This document shows positions 8,170 to 13,574 of a DNA stretch of 18,022 bases, one piece after another; within the stretch, counting starts at the first letter, position 1; each line of letters begins with the position of its first letter. Position numbers and translations under genes: made by a program. The DNA is from an uncultured Microbacterium sp. (lineage in GTDB: Bacteria; Actinomycetota; Actinomycetes; Actinomycetales; Microbacteriaceae), in assembly GCA_947647645.1 (NCBI GenBank), contig CANSLE010000016.1:1-18022 (forward strand), given 5' to 3'. The notes below the pieces were generated by a model that was given only the letters and a program-made list of their open reading frames with translations, had not been told where the DNA came from and ran no database searches.

Positions 8170-8772
8170 TCAGTGTGTGGCGGGAATCGGCAGACCGTCG
8201 GCGATGGCAGGGGGTGTCGGCGTATCCACGATCGCCTTGTCGACGACCGCCGTCCCGCCGCCACCGAGGCTGGCGGCCGGGTCGCCGACGAGGGCGCGAC
8301 CGCTGACGAGCGCATTGCCCACAGCGGCCTTGCTCAGGGCGTTGACGGCGCTCGCTCCCGTCAGCCCGGCGGCGGTGCCGATGATCGCGTCATCGCTGAG
8401 TCTCAGGTAGGTCGGCGCCTGACCGGTGACCATCCCGAGGGCCTCGGCGTTCGCGGCGAGATACTGCGGCGAGCTGAGACCCGCGATGCCGTCCTGCAGC
8501 ATCTGCTTCTGCCAGTCGAGGGCGCGCTGCTGCTCGGTGAGTGTGGAGAGCTGATACGACGATTGCGTCGTCAGGATCGACAGTCCCATCTGTGCGCCGC
8601 CGATGAGCAGGGCGCCGCAGACGGCGACCACACCGTAGACGAGGCGCGGACGGCGGTGCGGCTGCGGCTGTTCGAGCGCCTGGAGGCGACGCCCGGTGTC
8701 GCGCCGAGGCGCGGACGGGAGCGCCGACGCGCCGATGAACGGGTCGAGGTTGGTCTCTGCGGGCATGCTCAT
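8170..8772 (-). CDS. ftsL: FtsL-like single-pass cell division protein
   Basis: Small bitopic membrane protein in the FtsL position between rsmH and the class B PBP. 200 aa: cytoplasmic N-terminus with basic stretch HRRPR (39-43), one membrane segment (about 44-66), then a helical region with heptad-like spacing (SYQLSTLTEQQRALDWQKQM, 72-91) and the conserved ending SPQYLAANAEALGMV seen in actinobacterial FtsL-like proteins (compare Rv2164c). Residues 130-200 are an Ala/Gly-rich, low-complexity tail. By family knowledge it scaffolds the divisome with FtsQ and DivIC/FtsB. The ATG at 8772 overlaps the rsmH stop as ATGA; a second ATG two codons later is possible. FtsL sequence is poorly conserved, so the name rests on topology and position. 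Confidence 0.85.
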   Translation of the reverse strand: MSMPAETNLDPFIGASALPSAPRRDTGRRLQALEQPQPHRRPRLVYGVVAVCGALLIGGAQMGLSILTTQSSYQLSTLTEQQRALDWQKQMLQDGIAGLSSPQYLAANAEALGMVTGQAPTYLRLSDDAIIGTAAGLTGASAVNALSKAAVGNALVSGRALVGDPAASLGGGGTAVVDKAIVDTPTPPAIADGLPIPATH

Positions 8773-9728
8773 GCCGACTCCCGGATGCGTTCGGCCGCGC
8801 GCAGGCGCACGGGGGTGGCGCGGGGATTATGCGCCTTCTCTTCGTCGGAGGCGAGTTCTGCGCCCTTGACCGCCAAGCGGAATCGCGGCGCGTGCTCGGG
8901 AAGTTCGACCGGCAGTCCTGCCGGGGCGGTGGATGCCGCGGCATCCGCGAACACCCGCTTGACGAGCCGGTCCTCGAGCGACTGGTAGCTCATCACGACG
9001 ATCCGGCCGCCGACGCGGAGAAGGTCCAGGCCGGCAGGAAGCGCACGCTCGAGCACCGAGAGCTCGGCGTTGACCTCGATGCGCAGCGCCTGGAAGACGC
9101 GTTTCGCGGGGTGACCGCGTCCCTCGCGCTGGACGGCCATCGGCGTCGCCGCGACGAGGATGTCGACCAGCCGGCCGGACCGCTCGATCGGCGCGGTCGC
9201 CCTCGCGGCGATGATCGCGCGGGCGTAGCGGCCGGCGAGCTTCTCCTCGCCGTACCGCTCGAAGATGCGCCGGAGGTCGCCCTCGCCGTAGGTCGCGACG
9301 ATCTCGGCGGCGGTGATCCCGGTGCTCTGGTCCATCCGCATGTCCAGCGGCGCGTCCTGCGCGTAGGCGAAGCCGCGCTCGGCCTCATCGAGCTGCAGCG
9401 AGGAGACACCGAGGTCGAAGAGGATGCCGTCGACGCGATCGACCCCCGCGCCGTGCACCGCGGGGGCGATGCCGTCGTAGACGGTGTGGACGAGCGTGAC
9501 CCGGTCGCCGAACCGTGCGAGCCGCTGTCCGGCGATGGCCAGGGCGTCGGTATCGCGGTCGAGACCGATCAGGCGGATGCCGGGGAAGCGATCGAGCAGG
9601 GCCTCGGAGTGGCCGCCCATCCCCTCGGTCGCATCGACGAGCACGGCGCCGGGGCGCTGCAGCGCCGGGGCGAGCAGTTCGACGCAGCGCTCGAGCAGCA
9701 CGGGCGTGTGGATCTCGGAATGGCTCAT
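8769..9728 (-). CDS. rsmH: RsmH (MraW), 16S rRNA C1402 N4-methyltransferase
   Basis: SAM-dependent methyltransferase acting on cytidine 1402 (E. coli numbering) of 16S rRNA in the ribosomal P site. 319 aa, usual length. Seen: the family start EIHTPVLLERCVELL (5-19), SAM loop VDATEGMGGHSEALL (31-45), GLDRDTDAL (54-62), ILFDLGVSSLQLDEAERGF split over residues 100-118, PLDMRMDQ, RVFQALRIEVN and the YQSLEDRLVK motif near the end. The ATG at 9728 is chosen because the conserved N-terminus begins four residues later; the open frame continues upstream to 9902 but that part has no family character. A GGAG lies 11 nt upstream, in a hairpin stem. The stop overlaps ftsL by 4 nt. Confidence 0.96.
   Translation of the reverse strand: MSHSEIHTPVLLERCVELLAPALQRPGAVLVDATEGMGGHSEALLDRFPGIRLIGLDRDTDALAIAGQRLARFGDRVTLVHTVYDGIAPAVHGAGVDRVDGILFDLGVSSLQLDEAERGFAYAQDAPLDMRMDQSTGITAAEIVATYGEGDLRRIFERYGEEKLAGRYARAIIAARATAPIERSGRLVDILVAATPMAVQREGRGHPAKRVFQALRIEVNAELSVLERALPAGLDLLRVGGRIVVMSYQSLEDRLVKRVFADAAASTAPAGLPVELPEHAPRFRLAVKGAELASDEEKAHNPRATPVRLRAAERIRESA
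8931..8946. repeat. 16-bp palindrome GGATGCCGCGGCATCC, copy 2
   Basis: Identical to the copy in murG, here within rsmH and coding for part of ADAAAST. Both copies encode an Asp/Ala-Ala-Ala-Ser string in the same phase, so protein similarity of the local peptide may explain part of the match, but the choice of GAT and GCA codons is unusual for this genome. Confidence 0.8.
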
Positions 9729-9737
9729 GATGCGACG

Positions 9738-9754
9738 GGCTCCGATCCGGAGCC
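9738..9754 (-). other. Small inverted repeat over the rsmH ribosome site
   Basis: A perfect 6-bp stem, GGCTCC / GGAGCC with a 5-nt loop, lies 10-26 nt before the rsmH ATG. The GGAG that is the only plausible ribosome site is in its 3' arm. It could damp rsmH translation in the 98-nt mraZ-rsmH spacer. A second imperfect repeat (CCTGAC...GTCAGG, 9774-9798) sits in the same spacer. No gene is seen in 9729-9826. Function is inferred only. Confidence 0.35.
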
Positions 9755-9826
9755 GTGATCCCCATCCGCCTGACCTGACACCGGGGAAGTGCGTCAGGGC
9801 GTGCGGCTGGGAGTCACGGCCACGGC

Positions 9827-10258
9827 TCAGAACAGGCCCGGGATCACCTCCTGCTCCATGTCCGAATAGCTGTCCTCGTTGCTGTCGGCGTAGGCGGTCC
9901 ACGCCTCCGCGTCCCAGATCTCCGCGTGGGCGCCGACACCGGTGACGATCAGCTCGCGTCCGAGATTGGCGTACGCGCGCAGGTGCGGCGGGATGGTGAT
10001 GCGGCTCTGGCTGTCCGGCTTCTCGTCGCTCGCACCCGAGAGGAACATCCGCTGGAAGTCGCGGGACTGCTTGTTGGTCAAGGGCGCCTCGCGGATCTTC
10101 TCGTAGACCCGCTCGAACTCCTTGGTGCTGAACACGTACAGGCAGCGCTCCTGGCCGCGCGTGACCACGACGCCGTCACCGAGGTCGGTACGAAACTTCG
10201 CCGGGAGGATGACGCGGCCCTTCTCGTCCAGCTTGGGGGTGTAGGTGCCCAACAGCAT
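9827..10258 (-). CDS. mraZ: MraZ, transcriptional regulator of the dcw operon
   Basis: First gene of the cluster. 143 aa, the standard length, with two SpoVT/AbrB-like DNA-binding halves. The first has LDEKGRVILPAKFR (10-23, key D11 and R15) and the second DSQSRITIPPHLR (82-94, key D82 and R86). MraZ oligomerises into a ring and binds short direct repeats upstream of its own gene, repressing the operon in several bacteria. Three such repeats are seen here at 10298-10321. Start ATG 10258 has GGGGGAG about 6 nt upstream and matches the invariant family N-terminus (here MLLGTYTPKLDEKGR; many relatives have MFLGTH). The C-terminal acidic tail ends in EVIPGLF. Very secure assignment. Confidence 0.97.
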   Translation of the reverse strand: MLLGTYTPKLDEKGRVILPAKFRTDLGDGVVVTRGQERCLYVFSTKEFERVYEKIREAPLTNKQSRDFQRMFLSGASDEKPDSQSRITIPPHLRAYANLGRELIVTGVGAHAEIWDAEAWTAYADSNEDSYSDMEQEVIPGLF

Positions 10259-10297
10259 CGGCCACTCCCCCTTCCTCCGGCCCGATCAAGGTTGGCA

Positions 10298-10321
10298 CCA
10301 CTTTACTCCACTTTCCTCCAC
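10298..10321 (-). promoter_or_regulatory. MraZ box: three GTGG direct repeats, 10-bp period
   Basis: On the minus strand GTGG occurs at 10321-10318, 10311-10308 and 10301-10298, each 10 bp apart. The last two are preceded by AAA, giving AAAGTGG. This matches what is known of MraZ operators, tandem G-rich repeats one helical turn apart (TGGG-type in E. coli, AAAGTG-type in mollicutes). The boxes overlap the predicted core promoter of mraZ, as expected for autorepression. Confidence 0.8.
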
Positions 10322-10328
10322 CTGACTA
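10300..10328 (-). promoter_or_regulatory. Predicted mraZ (dcw operon) promoter
   Basis: Minus-strand TAGTCA (10328-10323, -35-like) and TAAAGT (10305-10300, -10-like) are 17 nt apart. Transcription would start near 10293, giving a leader of about 35 nt containing the strong GGGGGAG ribosome site. The middle MraZ box lies in the spacer and the third abuts the -10. Predicted from the sequence; the hexamers are only moderately close to consensus. Confidence 0.5.
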
Positions 10329-10392
10329 TGGTTTCGTGGGCACGTTCCTCCCCCGCGCGCCCCGGCACGTCCGGCGTACCGGGCCGGAACGC

Positions 10393-10423
10393 AAAAAAGC
10401 ACCGACCCGGAGGTCGGTGCTTT
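10393..10423 (-). terminator. Rho-independent terminator after the DUF3040 gene
   Basis: A perfect 12-bp stem (AAAGCACCGACC / GGTCGGTGCTTT, 10396-10407 with 10412-10423) with a 4-nt loop. On the minus strand the stem runs into six T residues (10398-10393), a classic intrinsic terminator 36 nt past the DUF3040 stop. It insulates the dcw promoter from DUF3040 transcription. No plus-strand gene ends here. Confidence 0.9.
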
Positions 10424-10458
10424 CGTGCCGTCGCCATGGCGACGTCAGAGGTGCGAGG

Positions 10459-10836
10459 TCAGGCGCCGTCCTGGCGACGGTCCCAACGATCGTTCATCCG
10501 GTCCATGAAGGAGGAGGTCGATCCGGCGGGCGACGGCTTGCGTTGCCCCTTGTCGGCGGCAGGTCGCACTGCGGCGAGTCCCTTGCCGGGCGTGGCGGCC
10601 AGGACGACGCCCGCGACCATCACGAGGAAGGCGACGACGCCGACCGCGATGATCCCGGTCGACACGCCGGTGATCAGTCCGCCGAGACCGAGCAGCACGA
10701 GGATGGTGCCGTACACGATGTTGCGATAACTGAGGGTGCGCCCGTCCCTGGACGCGCTGACCACATCGGCGTCCTTGTTCATGAGATGGCGCTCCATCTC
10801 ATCGAGCAGACGCTGCTCCTGCTCTGACAGCGGCAT
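10459..10836 (-). CDS. DUF3040 family membrane protein
   Basis: 125-aa protein of unknown function matching the actinobacterial DUF3040 family, which typically sits beside the dcw cluster (Rv2169c in M. tuberculosis). Seen: N-terminal LSEQEQRLLDEMERHL (3-18), the hallmark of the family and probably an amphipathic helix, then two adjacent membrane segments (about 38-58 and 61-82), then a basic, Pro/Ser C-terminal tail ending in DRMNDRWDRRQDGA. Start ATG 10836 has a strong GAGGAGGGGG about 5 nt upstream. It forms a single-gene unit with its own terminator and a promoter divergent from idsA. No catalytic motif is visible; a role in envelope growth is only suggested by neighbours. Confidence 0.88.
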   Translation of the reverse strand: MPLSEQEQRLLDEMERHLMNKDADVVSASRDGRTLSYRNIVYGTILVLLGLGGLITGVSTGIIAVGVVAFLVMVAGVVLAATPGKGLAAVRPAADKGQRKPSPAGSTSSFMDRMNDRWDRRQDGA

Positions 10837-10880
10837 GCTGCCCCCTCCTCGCCGTTTCAGACCGGCATCGTGTGCGGTCG

Positions 10881-10886
10881 ATTGTA
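10881..10886 (-). promoter_or_regulatory. Predicted -10 box (TACAAT) of the DUF3040 gene
   Basis: Minus-strand TACAAT differs from TATAAT at one position. Transcription would start near 10874, about 37 nt before the ATG. No clear -35 hexamer is visible 16-18 nt upstream. Five of its bases are also the -35 of the opposing idsA promoter. Confidence 0.5.
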
Positions 10887-10909
10887 CGCGTGCCGTCGAG
10901 AACTAGGCT
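10882..10909 (+). promoter_or_regulatory. Predicted idsA promoter, leaderless type
   Basis: TTGTAC (10882-10887) and TAGGCT (10904-10909) are 16 nt apart; the GTG start follows the -10 by 6 nt. That places the transcription start at or next to the G of the start codon, so the mRNA is expected to be leaderless, in line with the absence of a ribosome site. Confidence 0.6.
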
Positions 10910-10915
10910 AGGCCC

Positions 10916-12004
10916 GTGCACGCTTCACCCGACCCGATAGAGGCCGTTTCCCAGCGACTGGGAAGGTTCGTCGAGGCGCAGCGGGCCCAGTGGGCCGACG
11001 GCGGGCCCGAGACCGCCGTCTTCGTGGATGCCGCCGCGCGCACCCTGGCGGGCGGGAAACGGCTGCGGGCCCGATTCTGCGTGACCGGCTGGCGGGCGGT
11101 GGCCGAGGCGGAAGGCCCGGACGTCGATGTCCCGGTCGAGGTCCTCGACGCCGCCGCGGCTCTCGAGGTCTTCCATGCTGCGGCCCTCGTGCACGACGAC
11201 ATCATCGACAACTCGGACACCCGCCGAGGACAGCCCGCCGCGCACCGGGGACTCGAGGCGGCGCACCTCGCCGCACGCTGGGTCGGCGACCCCGCCGCGT
11301 TCGGACGTTCCGCCGCCGTTCTGCTCGGAGACCTCCTCGTCGCCTGGAGTGACGACCTGCTCGAGCAGGGGCTGCGCACGGCGGTGCACGCGGCATCCGC
11401 GCGCGAGGTCTACGCGCTCATGCGCCGGGAGGTGACGATCGGGCAGTTCCTCGACATCGCCGAGGAGGCGGCGTTCGCGACCGCTCCCGACGACGAGCAC
11501 GCGGAGCGCGCGCTGCGCGTCGCTTCCCTCAAGTCCGCGCGGTACAGCATCCAGCACCCCCTCCTGCTCGGCGCCGCCCTCGCGGGCGCGGATGCCGGGC
11601 AGCGTGCGGCGCTCGCCGCGTTCGGCCATCCCCTCGGCCTCGCCTTCCAGCTGCGCGACGACGTCCTCGGCGTCTTCGGCGACAGCGCGGTGACCGGAAA
11701 GCCCTCGGGCGACGACCTGCGCGAGGGCAAGCGCACTCTGCTCATCGCGTACGCACGCGAGCGCCTCGACACCGCCGCCCGCCGCGCGCTGGATGCCGTC
11801 ATCGGCGATCCGGGCCTCGACGCCGGCCAGATCTCGGCCCTGCAGCAGACGATCATCGACACCGGCGCCCTGGATCGCGTCGAAGCAGCGATCTCCCGCT
11901 ACGCCACCGACGCCGATGCGGCGTTGCGCGACGCACGTCTCGCCCCGCCCGCGGTGGATGCCCTGCGGGCGCTGGCCGACGCGGCCATCGCCCGCTCGGC
12001 CTGA
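10916..12004 (+). CDS. idsA: Polyprenyl diphosphate synthase (IdsA-type, trans-prenyltransferase)
   Basis: Condenses isopentenyl diphosphate with allylic diphosphates; probably a geranylgeranyl-diphosphate-class enzyme. 362 aa. Seen: GGKRLRAR (46-53), first Asp-rich motif LVHDDIIDNSDTRRGQPAAH (91-110, D94, D95, D98), GDLLVAW (138-144), K in SLKSARYS (204-211) and second Asp-rich motif FQLRDDVLGVFGD (244-256, D248, D249). The residues 4 and 5 before the first motif are Ala (89, 90), which by family rules allows products longer than farnesyl. It starts at a GTG just downstream of a -10 box. The same position holds idsA2 (Rv2173) in M. tuberculosis. The 3' end converges on the Rv2175c homologue with a 10-nt gap. 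Exact chain length cannot be told from sequence. Confidence 0.92.
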   Translation: MHASPDPIEAVSQRLGRFVEAQRAQWADGGPETAVFVDAAARTLAGGKRLRARFCVTGWRAVAEAEGPDVDVPVEVLDAAAALEVFHAAALVHDDIIDNSDTRRGQPAAHRGLEAAHLAARWVGDPAAFGRSAAVLLGDLLVAWSDDLLEQGLRTAVHAASAREVYALMRREVTIGQFLDIAEEAAFATAPDDEHAERALRVASLKSARYSIQHPLLLGAALAGADAGQRAALAAFGHPLGLAFQLRDDVLGVFGDSAVTGKPSGDDLREGKRTLLIAYARERLDTAARRALDAVIGDPGLDAGQISALQQTIIDTGALDRVEAAISRYATDADAALRDARLAPPAVDALRALADAAIARSA

Positions 12005-12019
12005 GCGCGCGGGCTCAGG
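12000..12019. terminator. Inverted repeat spanning both convergent stop codons
   Basis: CCTGAGC (12000-12006) and GCTCAGG (12013-12019) form a perfect 7-bp stem with a 6-nt GC loop. Each arm contains the TGA of one gene, idsA on plus and the Rv2175c homologue on minus. There is no T-tract on either side, so it could be a weak bidirectional terminator or just a side effect of two convergent ends. Confidence 0.4.
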
Positions 12020-12362
12020 CGAGGGTCTGCGCGACCCGCCGGACCTCGCTCTTGCGCCCCTGGCGAAGAGCCGAGATGGGCGCCTGTCCGATGGAGTCCT
12101 CGACGGCGAGAAGCCAGTCGATGACGTCGTCATCGCTGAAGCCCGCGTCCTGGAGCACGATGATCGTGCCACGCAGCGACGACAGCGGGCGTCCGTCGAC
12201 GATGAAGACGTCGGGTACGGCGAAGGGGCCGCTGCGACGGGATCCGACGAGGTGCTTCTCGTCGAGGAGGCGGCGGACGCGGCCCAGGGGTTCGCCGAGG
12301 GCCTCGACGAGCTCCGGGAGAGTGAGCCAGCCGGTGGACGCGGGGACGATGTCGTCGGTCAC
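12015..12362 (-). CDS. Rv2175c-family DNA-binding protein (likely PknL substrate)
   Basis: 115 aa from GTG 12362. It resembles Rv2175c, a small winged-helix-type DNA-binding protein that in M. tuberculosis is phosphorylated by PknL and encoded next to it. Seen: helix-turn-helix-like WLTLPELVEALGEPLGRVRR (13-32), a strand-rich middle GPFAVPDVFIVDGRPLSSLRG, then the C-terminal helical domain TIIVLQDAGFSDDDVIDWLL...ALRQGRKSEVRRVAQTLA. The GTG has a GATAGT -10-like hexamer 6 nt upstream, so it may be leaderless. An alternative GTG at 12437 has AAGGAG 8 nt upstream and would add 25 residues without visible family similarity. Neighbouring pknL supports a kinase-substrate pair, here separated by the LysM gene. 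Its DNA target is unknown from this window. Confidence 0.85.
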   Translation of the reverse strand: MTDDIVPASTGWLTLPELVEALGEPLGRVRRLLDEKHLVGSRRSGPFAVPDVFIVDGRPLSSLRGTIIVLQDAGFSDDDVIDWLLAVEDSIGQAPISALRQGRKSEVRRVAQTLA

Positions 12363-12368
12363 CCTTCC

Positions 12369-12374
12369 ACTATC
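12369..12374 (-). promoter_or_regulatory. Candidate -10 (GATAGT) of the Rv2175c homologue
   Basis: Minus-strand GATAGT lies 6 nt before GTG 12362, the same spacing as the other leaderless-type promoters here. There is no good -35. It competes with the alternative start at 12437, whose ribosome site is AAGGAG at 12446-12451. Confidence 0.3.
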
Positions 12375-12460
12375 GCACCCTTGGCGGGTGCCGGGCACCG
12401 CCGCCTGCCCGACGACCGCGTTCTTCACTCCTGTCACAGAAATCACTCCTTATATCACCC

Positions 12461-12476
12461 GTTGACATGAGTTGAC
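12461..12476 (+). promoter_or_regulatory. GTTGAC direct repeat in the divergent spacer
   Basis: GTTGAC at 12461-12466 and again at 12471-12476, a 10-bp (one helical turn) period. The first contains a perfect -35 hexamer, TTGACA, but no good -10 follows 16-18 nt downstream. It lies between the divergent Rv2175c-type and LysM genes, 43-58 nt before the LysM start, in a locally AT-richer stretch (about 12434-12488). It could be a regulator site for either gene. No coding feature is needed to explain 12363-12518. Confidence 0.4.
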
Positions 12477-12505
12477 TTCCATGACACGGTGACGTCGGTG
12501 AGAAG

Positions 12506-12511
12506 AAGGAG
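12506..12511 (+). promoter_or_regulatory. Ribosome binding site fixing a TTG start
   Basis: AAGGAG (within AGAAGAAGGAG) ends 7 nt before TTG 12519, ideal spacing. In-frame GTG codons at 12489 and 12498 lie before this site and have no ribosome site of their own, so the TTG is preferred. Confidence 0.7.
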
Positions 12512-12518
12512 AACACCG

Positions 12519-13508
12519 TTGCGACGACTCGACCACCAGCCCCGTGGCATCCACGCCGCCTCCACCGGAATCCTCGGCACGATCGGCACGCTTGCGCTGG
12601 CGCTCAGCACCACTCCCGCCGCCGCCACCGAGACGGCTCAGCGTGCTTCCACGCGAGACGCGCCACTCGTCGACCTCCCCTCCCGCGCGACCGCGACCGC
12701 GACCGGCTACACCGTGCAGGACGGCGACACGCTCTGGGACATCGCCCGGCAGCTCCGCGTCGGCCTGGCCGAACTCCGCGCCGCCAACGGCCTCCAGGAG
12801 AGCTCGCTGATCCGCCCCGGACAGGTTCTGACCGTGCCCGCGACGGCATCCCCCGCGGCGGGGGCGGTCGCCGCTTCCGCGCCGGTGCCCGCAGGCTACG
12901 AGGTGCGCGCGGGAGACACTCTCTGGGCCATCGCCGACGCCCACGGGCTCTCGCTCGACACCGTGCTCCACGCCAACGGTCTCGGCGGCGATGCGATCAT
13001 CTACCCCGGCCAGATCCTCACCCTCCCCGCGTCCGCGACGACGTTCACCGGTACCCCCGCCGCCGCGAGCGCGCCGCGGGACACGGCGGCGCGCGAGATC
13101 GGTCTCGACACCGAGCAGATCGAGAACGCGCGCGTCATCATCGGGGTGGGGCGATCCCTCGGTGTGCCCGACCGCGGCATCGCGATCGGGCTGGCCACCG
13201 CCATGGTGGAGTCGTGGATCCGCAACCTGGACTGGGGCGACCGCGACTCGCTCGGCCTGTTCCAACAGCGGCCCAGCACCGGATGGGGCACCCCCGACCA
13301 GCTGCGCGACCCGACCCGCGCCGCCACCGCGTTCTTCACGGGGGTGTCCGGACCGGACGGTCTGATCACCCGCGGCCTCCTCGATGTCCCGGGCTGGGAA
13401 TCCATGGACTTCGGCAGCGCCGCCCAAGCCGTGCAGGTGTCGGCGTATCCGGAGCGTTACGGCCCCTGGGAGTCGCAGGCCTACACGTGGCTCGCCGCCC
13501 TGGGATGA
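12519..13508 (+). CDS. Secreted double-LysM protein with lysozyme-like C-terminal domain
   Basis: Predicted exported cell-wall protein of 329 aa from TTG 12519. Seen: a signal peptide (about 1-37: basic start, hydrophobic GILGTIGTLALALS, Ala-rich cleavage area), LysM repeat 1 (64-107, GYTVQDGDTLWDIARQL...PGQVLTVP), Ala/Pro linker, LysM repeat 2 (127-170, GYEVRAGDTLWAIADAH...PGQILTLP), linker, and a C-terminal domain (about 200-329) with IIGVGRSLGVPDRGIAIGLA, then AMVESW, then DRDSLGLFQQRPSTGWG. That last pattern is found in actinobacterial lysozyme/transglycosylase-like domains, with Glu231 of AMVES as possible acid. LysM binds GlcNAc-containing glycan; cleavage is inferred, not shown. It is followed 66 nt later by pknL. 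The alternative start is GTG 12489 (339 aa). Confidence 0.85.
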   Translation: MRRLDHQPRGIHAASTGILGTIGTLALALSTTPAAATETAQRASTRDAPLVDLPSRATATATGYTVQDGDTLWDIARQLRVGLAELRAANGLQESSLIRPGQVLTVPATASPAAGAVAASAPVPAGYEVRAGDTLWAIADAHGLSLDTVLHANGLGGDAIIYPGQILTLPASATTFTGTPAAASAPRDTAAREIGLDTEQIENARVIIGVGRSLGVPDRGIAIGLATAMVESWIRNLDWGDRDSLGLFQQRPSTGWGTPDQLRDPTRAATAFFTGVSGPDGLITRGLLDVPGWESMDFGSAAQAVQVSAYPERYGPWESQAYTWLAALG

Positions 13509-13562
13509 CGGCATCCTGACGTGAGGGGTGAGGCGCTCCCGGGAGGAGGGGCTCCGGCTCCC

Positions 13563-13568
13563 TAGAAT
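13563..13568 (+). promoter_or_regulatory. Candidate -10 box (TAGAAT) for leaderless pknL
   Basis: TAGAAT, one mismatch from TATAAT, ends 6 nt before the pknL GTG. No -35 hexamer or ribosome site is evident. The 66-nt spacer after the LysM gene otherwise holds only a GC-rich CTCCCGGGAG palindrome (13537-13546) and no clear terminator. Confidence 0.55.
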
Positions 13569-13574
13569 CACAGG

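Noticed and set aside
9729..9902. N-terminal extension of RsmH up to 9902
   Set aside because: The conserved RsmH N-terminus starts at ATG 9728; the extension has no family similarity and overlaps the mraZ coding end.
12363..12446. N-terminal extension of the Rv2175c homologue to 12437 or 12446
   Set aside because: Kept only as an alternative. AAGGAG precedes GTG 12437, but the extra residues look unlike the family and GTG 12362 has a -10-like box at the right distance.
12363..12518. A c-di-AMP (ydaO-type) riboswitch before the LysM gene, as known for some actinobacterial wall hydrolases
   Set aside because: I could not find the conserved core, and the plus-strand spacer is too short for the usual length.
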